50,520 nt of DNA from Phaeoceros laevis (lineage: Eukaryota > Anthocerotophyta > Anthocerotopsida > Notothyladales): the NCBI GenBank assembly GCA_049999765.1, contig JBNGIQ010009346.1, positions 52,267 to 102,786 on the forward strand, given 5' to 3'. The translations under genes were made by a program, and so were the position numbers. The notes under the pieces were generated by a model that was given only the letters and a program-made list of their open reading frames with translations, did no database searches and was not told the DNA's origin. This document shows, piece by piece, positions 42,172-50,520 of this stretch. How positions within the stretch are numbered: position 1 is the first letter of the stretch; every line of letters starts with the position of its first letter.

Positions 42172-43160
42172 CTGTGCCACACTCAACAGTCCGGGCTTTG
42201 GAGGAGGAGGAAGCACAAGGATTTGGTTTGGGTATGAGGGGAGCTATCCAACTTTGTCTTCAGGACCGTCTTCCTGTGGGCAGGGCAGCTTAGCTACGTA
42301 CAACATGATGGCTTACATATGCCTACATATGCCTCCTGCAGGCATGCGCAGCTGCAACAGCTCTGACTCTGGGAGTGCAGCTCCATACCGAGATTGAACA
42401 TCGAAGTTTGCAAGGCGATGCTGTTGTGGGCCCGTGCTTAGTAGCATGTACGCCATGTGTGAGAGGTTGGAGGATGCACAGCATGTATTTGATTCGCTAC
42501 CTGTGAGGGACGTTGTGGCATGGAGCGCACTAATTGCAGGATATGCACGCCAAGGAGACATTGAAATCACCTTCGACCTAGTTAACAGGATGAGGCAGGA
42601 AGGCGTTCACCCAAACATCACCACATTCTTGGGTGCAGTCATGTAGGTCTAGTGGACAAATGCCGAATGTTGTTCAAGGCTATGAGCCCAGATAATTTCA
42701 TCAGTCCAACCATTGAGCATTACACATGCATGATGGATCTCCTGGGTTGTGCTGGCCATCTGGACGAAGCTTTCAGATGGCTAAGACTATGCCTTTCAGA
42801 CCTAATGGCAAAGTTTGGATCAGTCTGTTGGCCGCTTGTCGAATGTGGAGCAATGGCGGTGAGGTTGGACGCCAGGCTTTCAAGTATGCAGTGAGTATAG
42901 ATGAAAAGGATGCAGCATCCTATGTCTTGATGTCAAACATTTTTGCGGGAGCTGAGAGGTAGAAGGAGGCCGAGGAGATGCAGGCAATGAGAGTGAAATT
43001 CGGGGAGCGGAAGCATCCAGGCCAGAGCTGGTGGACGGACAAGGGCGGAGTGGGTCATATATTTTTAGTTGGCGACGGCAAGCATACTGGGAGTGAATTA
43101 ATTAGTAGTGCGCCAGGCTGAAAGAATTGGTCCCTACTTGACGGAAGCAACGATGTTAGG
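42172..43160 (+). pseudogene. PPR-DYW pseudogene 4
   Basis: The best preserved of the relics. It reads MYAMCERLEDAQHVFDS, VRDVVAWSALIAGYARQG, RMRQEGVHPNITTFLGAV then a stop. After a frame change comes MLFKAMSPDNFISPTIEHY, CMMDLLGCAGHLDEA (another shift), LLAACRMWSNGGEVGRQAF and AASYVLMSNIFAGAER. The PG box follows (KHPGQSWWTDKGG, GHIFLVGDGKHTGSE, then stop). Compared with pseudogene 2, it has lost about 20 bp at the TTFLG(VLTA)CSHVG site. No DYW domain is left. Confidence 0.87.
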
Positions 43161-43204
43161 CTGACCACTTTTCGCCGTCCAACAACTCCAGTGTTCCTCC
43201 CTTC

Positions 43205-43840
43205 TCAAGCCAGTGCACTTGATACAGCCCCATTCTTGATCCAAATCCTTTACAGTGCCTCTCAAGCACTGCAGTGCACACCTCTGAACAATGCCATCTC
43301 CAGCTGCATCTTTGTCACAACCGTAACCGCATCTGGTGCTTGGTCCTTCAAGCAGCAGACTCCACTGGACATGAACTTGATGGGTTCCCAGATCACTCGA
43401 ACCTGATAATTCGCATGACCTCATGGCCGGGGTTGTGTGGCAAGCAGGAGGTGCACATGATGTATAGGTAGGACCAGGTGTACATGCTGCAATACGTCCA
43501 TTCAAGTTTGGACCTGCCACAGCCAACGGGTGAGCAACCTCTTCTGACATAGATAGTCCATGGCATACCCTGCAATCATGGCGGTCCATGTCACCGCATG
43601 ATGTTTTTGCGGTTCCAAGTGTGTTAAACACTCTGTGAGCATCCTCTTGCATAAATGATAACCAAGCTGCCGCCTAGAGCTTCATCATCTTGGAGTCCTC
43701 GTTCTTCAAATCTGTGCATGCAGCTGCTTTCCCTCATGAATCCAGAGCTACTGCACCGACAGTAGCTCTGGTTCATAGCACAGGCTTTTAGGCACATACA
43801 CATGTAACACAATCTGCACGAGAGGGGCCTTCCTGTTGCA
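43205..43840 (-). pseudogene. PPR pseudogene 5
   Basis: On the minus strand it reads MCLKACAMNQSYCRCSSSG, SSCMHRFEERGLQDDEALGG and SLVIIYARGCSQSV then stop. These are decayed forms of LLQACA..., KQLHAQIQERGLEDDVVVG and LVDMYAKCGSLEDA. The same relic is at 48,700-49,060, but with about 280 bp fewer bases in the middle (43,290-43,575 has no counterpart there). Confidence 0.75.
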
Positions 43841-43871
43841 TGCCTACGAGTTTAAGGGCTACGGGGCCTCC

Positions 43872-44102
43872 TCACCCATCCCCTGAGGATACCCTCCAAT
43901 CGTTGTGGTCCATGTCAGCACATCTCTTTGGCGGGAGTGTGTCGCGCCCTCTGCCAGCATCCTCTAAGCAGCCACACTTTGCATGGATATCAGCCAGGCA
44001 GTTTTGGACATAAATATCTTGCTTCTCTGGACTCCCAAGAGTATGAGCATCGACGTCCTTGCCGGCAGCTAAGTCCCCAGCACTTGCATTCAGCACTTCC
44101 AC
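43872..44102 (-). pseudogene. PPR pseudogene 6 (minus-strand fragment)
   Basis: On the minus strand it reads VLNASAGDLAAGKDVDAHT, YVQNCLADIHAKCGCLEDAG and PPKRCADMDHNDWRVSSGDG, a clear PPR pattern (AC, GK-VHA, V-N-LVDMYAKCGCLEDA, DV--W) with frame decay. It is oriented opposite to the piece at 44,273. Confidence 0.75.
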
Positions 44103-44272
44103 TCCATTCAGCCCTGTGCCGATTCTTTAGTCACAGGGCGGGAGACCAACAAGATCCAAGGTTGTGCTTAAAATCAGGATCTTGAAGATTTCGCTTCATC
44201 CATCTGTTGTCCTGGGCACCCACCGTGTAGGATCTGAGAAAAAGTCTCGCCATACAAAAAATATCCTGAAGC

Positions 44273-44375
44273 TTGTCTGGTGGCGTTCCATCATCTCTGC
44301 GCATACTGCACTCTGGAAACCTAGAGAGGCCATTCACCTGTACCATAAGATGCGTGGATCAAGTTTGGAGCCCCT
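44273..44375 (+). pseudogene. PPR fragment (plus strand)
   Basis: A single PPR unit reads VWWRSIISAHTALWKPREAI then HLYHKMRGSSLEP. It matches the S-type repeat phrase 'W-SIISAH...G-REAI-LY-KM---G--P'. It is short and isolated, next to the opposite-strand fragment at 43,872-44,102. Confidence 0.65.
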
Positions 44376-46124
44376 GCAGGAGCTCTCCCTTCTGGACTGC
44401 AGATGGGCAGACCAGGTACAGTTCAAATAAATTGCCATCGTTTCTGTTGGGATTGAGCTTTGAAGAGTTGGCTTGGTTCTTTTATGTTCAACTTGGTGGC
44501 TGTCCAGTTTCATGGTTTGCCAATGCCGGCAGCCTCTCAGGGGCAAGTGATGGTTTAGGCCTGGACTGTCCACATCTAATGGCTGGCGCTCCAGCTGATC
44601 ACTTGCAGGAGAGGTGCATCAATGCAAGATTTCTTCACGATTCCCATTGCACGCCATGGTGCAGAGAATCATCAAGTTCTAAGAAGATCGTTTGAGCAGC
44701 TTTTCAAGTGGAGGGGTCGACTGTCAAGTGCAGTCCAATTTATCCTCTGCAGGAAAACGGATATGATCCTTTTGCGAAGTTGCACCCAGGATACAAGATA
44801 TCTCACTGGGATTATATTTTGGTCTGTGCCCAGGTTGCAAAATCTAGGATGGACTGAAGGCACTCTGGCCTGTCACGGGGGAGGATGTATTCTAACCTTG
44901 AAGGATAATACACAGTAACAGCAAGTTATCCGAGGTTCCTGGTAGCTTCATGGACGACACCTAGATACACACTTGTAGAAAAATAAACCCTTGACGCCTC
45001 AATCACCTACTTGGGCACGCCATGACACATGTGTTACATGGATTCTTTAGACCCTGAGAACATCAGAGCAGATGAGATCTCAGTCTCTGAGTTGATACTG
45101 AATGTTCCAAGTTGATGTCAATACCCTTTCTATCCTACCTCCAGTTTAACGTTGTTTGTTGGTATGTTGCTTTCCTGATAGCAACCCTCAAGGGGGACCT
45201 AGTATTTTGGTTGAAGGCATCACGGCCGGCCCCTCGGATAAAACTTATGTCCCCTACATTGGTAAAGGTTACTTCTTACGGATTTCTCAGTTCCAAGAAC
45301 CTCTGCCTGACATGTGCGAAGCTTGGGTGTGTAACAGCTAGCAATGCCTCAAAATTTTGTCGTTAGAAGGTGCTGACTGTAAGTTCCCTGTTCATCCTCT
45401 TCTGTGCCTGGTCAGTGGTGTATTTATGGAGGTTATCTTTGGTACTTAGGAGAGGAAACGGGTGGCACAGAACTACTTGCTAACTGCAAGGATTAAGGAC
45501 GGGTCCAGACTGGTCTACATTTGTTTTAGGTCTAAATTGCTTGAAATCGGTTAGCCGGAGCAATTCATCCACATATCATGTTGAATGGTGTCCAACGGTG
45601 CGGGGACCCTTACCAAGAACGCTGGTTCAGAGGCTGCACTGAAGATCTAGAGTATGAAGGATTTTATACACCCAGTGGCTAGTGGAAGGAAAAGTATTAG
45701 GCCATGGTCACCCCAATTCTAGTCCTGCCTGCCTGTATAGTCTCTCCTACTTCCTGTCCCGGACAGCATCTGACATGTCTACCGCCACTCCTTGCTCCTT
45801 TTGAATGATGCTTCCATCCTTGGTTGAGTGCTGGCTTCTGCAGGTACCTTGTGATAGTTTATGTGAATCTGCTGGGTTTGATGATCAAGTTGTTAGTTCG
45901 GTAAACTAGATCTGAGAAATAATCCAATCAAGAACCTCTGGAGTCGTGTGGTCCTTCTGTTTCAGTGGTTGGTACCGGTACTCGATCTTTTGTTTCTAGC
46001 ATGGCCAGCAGGTTCTTTAGCACCCTCTGGGATGTCCGTGTTCTAGCTCTTTATCTTAATATTTTCTTTTGTGGATACATTCAAGGGCAAGCTCAATCAA
46101 TCTCCCTAGGCTGTGACCAACCAG
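44376..46124. other. no gene recognised
   Basis: Open frames up to 140 codons on the plus strand (44,273-44,695 and 44,622-44,918) were read without finding domain similarity or convincing splice chains. Confidence 0.35.
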
Positions 46125-46260
46125 CTATGTGGTGGCAGGCACAACAACAAGATCGTGGAAAGAGAACTGCTTGAAGGTGACACAGTACTAGCTAGGCAAT
46201 TGCCTCGTAAATATGTATGCAAAATGTGGCCAGTTGGAAGATGCGCGCGCGCAAAGTGTT
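46125..46260 (+). pseudogene. PPR fragment duplicated from the 40.52-kb relic
   Basis: Shares CAGCTATG-GGTGG, GATCGTGGAAAGAGAACTG, ACACAGTACTAGCTAGGCA and GTTGGAAGATGCGCGC with 40,520-40,680, with small indels. It includes a (GC)n run at 46,242-46,251 and ends where segmental duplication copy B begins. Confidence 0.75.
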
Positions 46261-46279
46261 TTTGATGTTGAGGAGCCTG

Positions 46280-48502
46280 AACTGGAAAATAAGCTCAGCC
46301 TGACAGTAAATAAGTTGATCCTCCATGCTACTACACCTCAGTGCAACCCAGCTAACTGAATGTAAGCAAGCTGTTTACTTCAATTACTGTGTCAGGCCAA
46401 CTTCTAAGGAGAGGAACCCACAGGAGTGCCAGCTTACCCGATTCCTTCAAGCTCCAAGACACATTTTCTGCAGCACTTGTGGACACTGGACTACAGGTAG
46501 CAACATTGGGGAGGACACTGGACTACAGGTTTTTCTGCAGCACTTGTGGACACTGGACTACGGGTAGCAACCCTGGCCTTCCAAGGGAGACAACCCTACA
46601 AAGTCACATGAGGTCACCCTTAAATGATGGGTGCTACGTGCTTAGAAATATAGTAGGGTGTTTGCACCTTGTCCCCGAATATCCAGCAATCAATTCCCAC
46701 GAATCTTCAACTATGTGATATGCCAACGCATAACAAACATCGTCCATCTGAGGACCACCACCTTGAACTTCAACGTCAAGGAAAATGATAGGGTCAAGCA
46801 TATAAGCATGGATCATGAGATGGCAACATCTTGGCCTTGATTTCCGGTGGGAGGCTAGTAGTTTTGGTCCATTGCAGCCATGTGCATCTGTATATTGTGC
46901 AGTCTCGGAACACACAGAATGGAGTTAGGCTAGCATCTAACAAGACCAGCCACCCGCCTCCCCATTCAGGCAGTTCTTGCACAGCCGGCAGGGTTGCAAT
47001 AACACTGCCCTCCATGCTCAATCGCAGCACGTCCACGGACCCCTCATCCTCATTCACATTAAAGGTCTTAGCATAGATATGGACCGTTCTGCCTTGACCT
47101 ACCACGTATTCAAGGAGGTAGACTGGCTGAAGCATCTCTGGCAGTTCAGCCTCTAACTCTAGAGGCTCCAAGGCAGCTACAAGCATGGTCCAGCTCTTTG
47201 TGGTGCTTGAGTAGACATGAAAGCTCGTTCTTGGTCGCATGTTCTCACAATCTTCATCTTCGTCATCATCATCCCCCACCTGGCGTACCCACGAAACAAA
47301 CACTTTGTACCTCCACCTCCGCTGCTGTAGGTCATAAGCAGCGTCATACAGGCAAGCCTCCCAGCTGCGAGGGTCCGAGAGCTCAGCACAAGGCGATTCA
47401 AGCATGAGCCGAGGCAGCTCCTGCCATGACTCGTCTGCCAGGTCGAGTACGCAGACGCGCAGGCTGTCCTCATCCTCCACGGCCACAGCCAGCACGCCAC
47501 GGTGAGCCAGCCACTGGAATTGATTGGCGTAGTAAACTGGAGCCAGGACATCATGAGGCAAGTCAGAGGGGAACGTGTCCAGACTCACCTTCCGCATTTT
47601 GCAACTGGAGCCCCCACCGGCATCCACGATGACCTGGTATTTTGTGTTGTGCTTTCCAGTGAAAATGGCTTTGCAGTCCCCAGAGTTCCAGGCCAAAGCA
47701 GCTGTCTTCTCTCGAAAGGAAGCAGACTTCATAAGCTTCCCCCAACGCCTGCACACCCTGCTCAACCGCGCCTGGCTAGCAGCAGGAAGCCACAGCAGCA
47801 CCATGTGCTGCAAGTCTTCCGGGAAGTTCCTCCATACTTTCTGGCTCATCTTGCCTGCAATCGAGCTCTTCGGATAATCCCTCGCTTTGCTGAACACGTC
47901 CTCCAGTATGGTGAAGTAGACGAAATCCTGGCTGGCTTCCTCCATAGTCCGTGACTTCTCGCGCTGGAAAACTGTGACTGAGAGTGAAGTCAGGACGACG
48001 CAGTGCCACCACAACTTGTCTCTACGCCAGCCAGGATCACACTTCAAACTGGCAAGGACCGGCGGAAGTGCTGTGCCAACCAAAAGAGAACCACCCTAGC
48101 CGCCAACCCTTCTCCTCTCAGGCTCTTGGGCAGTGGACACAGACGTCCGCAATGGCATTGGCATTTCCGCATGCTGGTATTGTTGGTGGCCCCTCCAATT
48201 ACAGTCTCTCTGCTGCCGTGTTGGGAAGTGGAGCCGCTGGTGACGCCTCCTCCTGTGCCACTCAAGGCCGAAGAAGGAAGGAGCGTAATCCCAATGGAAG
48301 GACGGGCTACAGGGCTAGAGGAAAGAGATTTGCAAGAAAATCGTACAACCAGGCTGCAACGACATGAAAGGTCATAGCTTGGCAGTGACATCTCGCTGTC
48401 AGCAGACCGTGAACGTCCGATTCCGGAACTCTAGTTTTAATGAACTGACCTAATTGTATTGTGCCAGAGCTTGCGGAAAGAAACGCTCATGCTAGAGAGA
48501 TC
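46280..48502. repeat. segmental duplication, copy B (decayed F-box gene plus both flanks)
   Basis: Partner of 28,030-30,242 in the same orientation. The 3' flank has its own local repeats (GCAGCACTTGTGGACACTGG twice at about 46,472-46,560). The 5' flank differs from copy A by a block at about 48,125-48,345 that has no counterpart there. Confidence 0.85.
46634..47945 (-). pseudogene. F-box protein B, truncated by deletion and frameshift
   Basis: Paralogue of F-box protein A. The frame opens at the ATG 47945 (TMEEASQDFVYFTILEDVFS) and stays open for 383 residues to a stop at 46794. The F-box (VWRNFPEDLQHMVLLWLP, RLSRVCRRWGKLM) and kelch-like part are intact. After AKM it has lost the Tyr/Gln-rich insert of copy A (roughly 40 codons), and the frame shifts, ending SHDPCLYA. 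The lost tail is still visible out of frame at 46,807-46,634: AYMLDPIIFLDVEVQ, VEDSWELIAGYSG, and the shared end FLST. It could still be expressed as a shorter F-box protein, so 'truncated gene' is as fair as 'pseudogene'. Confidence 0.8.
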
Positions 48503-48699
48503 CAGAACTTCTTAAATCGCATTACATTCAACATTGGCCTGCTGGGCCTGCTGTGAACAGCAGTTCTGGTAATGAAGCGACTACACAACCATATCCCTAC
48601 AGTCGCCTAAGCCCAGGTGCTCGGGTCTCTGGACAACATAACCCGGACATGCAACAATTACAATTCCTCCCTGCCCCAAATCAGTGCCCTTGCATTTGA

Positions 48700-49060
48700 G
48701 CCAGCCCCATTTGCCCAGCATTCTTGACCCAAATCCTTTTATTACTGAACCTCTCAAACGCAGCAGTGCACACCTCTGAAGTGGCGGTCCATGTCACTAC
48801 ATGTGTTTGTGGTTCCAAGTGTGTCAAACCCTCTGTCAGCATCCTCTTGCATACATGTTAACCAAGCTGCAACCTAGAGCTTCATCATCTTGAAGTCCTC
48901 GTTCTTCAACTCTGTGCATACAGCTGCTTTCCCTCTTTCCGAGCTACTCCACCGACACTGGCTCATGCCTTTAGGAGGCATACAAGTGTAACAGAATCTG
49001 GATGAGACGGGCCTTCCTCTTGCATGCTTACGATTATACAATGACGCTTCTCCAATTGTG
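48700..49060 (-). pseudogene. PPR pseudogene 7 (copy of pseudogene 5)
   Basis: Reads SRFCYTCMPPKGMSQCRWSS then VCTELKNEDFKMMKL on the minus strand. At the DNA level it shares GGCGGTCCATGTCAC, TAACCAAGCTGC and AGAGCTTCATCATCTTG with 43,575-43,700. No usable frame remains. Confidence 0.75.
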
Positions 49061-49367
49061 CTCATATGCATGTTGAGGTGCCACCTCAACATCCAGTGTA
49101 TGGTGCTCAAGTGCAAGCCTCCCACAAGGCTTCCTCTGCGTGCGAGAACCTGACGCGTCCAGCTGAAAGGCCCACCAGGGACTTGGGCATCCCAATCCTG
49201 GCTGTGGCGATTATCCAAACCATTTCCCAAATTTCCACAGGCTGGGAAAAGCAACGGATCCATCAAACTCACAAAGTCAGGGCCTGGAAAGGGAATGAAC
49301 GTCCAAGAATAGCTCATCCATCCTATTTTTCATGAATGACGGTGGCCATGGCTGGTAGTGAGTTCAC

Positions 49368-49880
49368 CTTTTGATCCTGAAGGGGCGTGCCTTTGGCAGC
49401 AACCAGTGCGTTGATGGGCACACCGTCGGGATGTCGGGCAAGGGTGGCAGAATGTGAAGCATACTGACGCGATCCTCGGCAGATTCACCCAGGACCAGGA
49501 TACCGCCTGCTTGTAACAGAAAATCAAAAGATTGATGAATGGGTGAATGGGTGAGCTCCTGCTGGCCGGCAGTGAACCTGTGACCTACACTTGCAAGAAG
49601 CATGCCATCGGAGCTCACAGGGATTCACAAGTATCTAGAGCGGTGCAAAATTTAGAAATGGACTCACCTGAGCAAAATTTTTGAGGACTGCATTTCGAAC
49701 AAATTCCAGAGTCTGAATGCGTTCGTCGTAGCTTCTTGTGCAGATGACACTGGGGTAGAATTCCCGATAACTATTCATATTGTGGTTGTATGACGTCAAG
49801 TCCGCATCTTCTAACTGCTCTGCCTGCCCCTCTTGAAGCATTTCAAGGGTACCCGTACAAGATACCTCCAACCGCTTCAG
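49368..49880 (-). pseudogene. biotin synthase (BIO2/BioB) 3' fragment, decayed
   Basis: Biotin synthase is the radical-SAM enzyme that makes biotin from dethiobiotin in mitochondria. The exon at about 49,880-49,668 reads GTLEMLQEGQAEQLEDADLT, SYNHNMNSYREFYPSVICT and RSYDERIQTLEFVRNA. It matches the family, including the YNHN substrate-site motif, but with changes (ADLT for AGLT, SCT for CCT). A second exon, 49,506-49,368, reads GGILVLGESAEDRVSMLHIL, then after a one-base loss near 49,434 continues GVPINALVAAKGTPLQDQK in another frame. The linking VCS-type residues are not found, and no final exon (RLSAGR region) is seen downstream. Upstream Fe-S exons would lie beyond the window; a CAG|GTAAGTG-type donor at the very end (about 50,511-50,520) may belong to it. 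This is either a dead copy or an error-containing assembly. Confidence 0.8.
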
Positions 49881-50079
49881 GATATCGTAATCCCGGCGGC
49901 TCGATTAGAGCCGCGCGGGCTCGCGGCTTTCAAATCAACGAACCCGCTAAGATGATTGAAGGCAGTAATGACCCGGTTTCCCGGTCACACGCCAGGTCAC
50001 ATTTACTTCAAGGTAAAAAAATTACGCAGGCACTTAGGCCCAAATCTTACTCCTAAGCTAAGAACACTCATCGATGATG

Positions 50080-50275
50080 GCTGCAGAACCCATGAGTGGA
50101 AGGTGCAGAACCCATCTCTCGAAGGTGGAGAACCCATCTGTCAAAGGTGTAGAACCCATGAGTCAAAAGTGCAGAACCCATTGGTCAAATGTTCAGAACC
50201 CATCGGTCAAAGCTGCAGACCCATTGGTCAAAGCTGTAGAACTCATGAGTCAAAGCTGCAGAACGCATCAGTCAG
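50080..50275 (+). repeat. 22-bp minisatellite, about nine units
   Basis: Units of the form GTGCAGAACCCATNNGTCAAAG follow each other without spacers, with substitutions and one single-base deletion. The period is not a multiple of three, so it is not a coding repeat. It lies in what would be an intron or 5' flank of the biotin synthase fragment. Confidence 0.9.
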
Positions 50276-50520
50276 AGCTCAGACCCCACTGCACAGCAAA
50301 ATAGATATATAAAACTGGAGTGAAGGCCTACAGGTAAAAATTTAGAGCACAGTGAGGGGCATAAAAAAATTCGGAGTTACCTCTAAAGCACCACAATCAG
50401 CTTGCAGCAAAAAAGCAGAAGAGTCAATCACTGGAAAGAAACATATTAGATGGCATGCTTAAGGAAAAGTATCTAGTGGTATAATGATCCTACTGCACCC
50501 ACAAAGCCTTCACTTACCTG

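Noticed and set aside
44273-44695. 140-codon plus-strand gene
   Set aside because: Only the first 30 codons in a neighbouring frame look like PPR; the rest has no similarity and overlaps relics.
49900-50000. tRNA gene
   Set aside because: GC-rich short stems are present, but no T-loop GGTTCRANTCC or cloverleaf could be drawn.
50080-50275. CRISPR-like array
   Set aside because: Repeats abut without spacers and vary like a minisatellite; the window is eukaryotic.

Overview
The window reads as nuclear DNA of a streptophyte, most likely an early-diverging land plant or a charophyte alga. The reasons are intron-rich genes with short GT-AG introns, a plant-type plastid/mitochondrial gene set (mTERF, PPR-DYW, rhodanese-PpiC), a plant-like U2 snRNA gene, and many 'MYAKCGSLEDA'-type PPR relics. 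I cannot name the species from the sequence.

Region 1 (1-25.8 kb) is gene-dense. It holds an uncharacterised charged protein on the minus strand (about 1.3-2.5 kb) and an uncharacterised multi-exon plus-strand gene with a nuclear-looking C-terminus (3.7-8.2 kb). Four minus-strand housekeeping genes follow, each recovered with in-phase exons: FolD (methylene-THF dehydrogenase/cyclohydrolase), a TauD-like Fe(II)/2-oxoglutarate dioxygenase, a PpiC-rhodanese fusion, and the 3'-end processing factor CstF77. CstF77 faces a single-exon mTERF gene across a 420-bp divergent promoter that carries a telo-box. Downstream of it is an intact single-exon PPR-DYW protein whose last residues are DRH instead of DYW.

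Region 2 (26-27.6 kb) is a strikingly GC-rich open frame for a secreted MACPF (perforin-like) protein with a Vps62-like tail. It is cut by a 400-N assembly gap.

Region 3 (28-50.5 kb) is accessory DNA. It contains a segmental duplication carrying two single-exon F-box genes, the second truncated by a deletion and frameshift. At least seven decayed PPR-DYW fragments lie on both strands, one of them split by a 497-bp element with the hallmarks of a Tc1/mariner MITE. The region also has several tandem repeats, a long inverted repeat, a 490-bp direct duplication, a U2 snRNA gene with an odd Sm site, and a decayed 3' piece of a biotin synthase gene. About 32.5-36.4 kb is AT-rich with no recognisable gene.

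Functionally, the intact genes point to organelle gene expression (mTERF, PPR-DYW), one-carbon metabolism (FolD) and nuclear RNA processing (CstF77, U2). Nothing in the order suggests an operon-like pathway. The most interesting signals are the MACPF island, the uncharacterised gene at 3.7-8.2 kb, the DYW variant, the U2 Sm-site change, and the repeat and duplication history of the right half.
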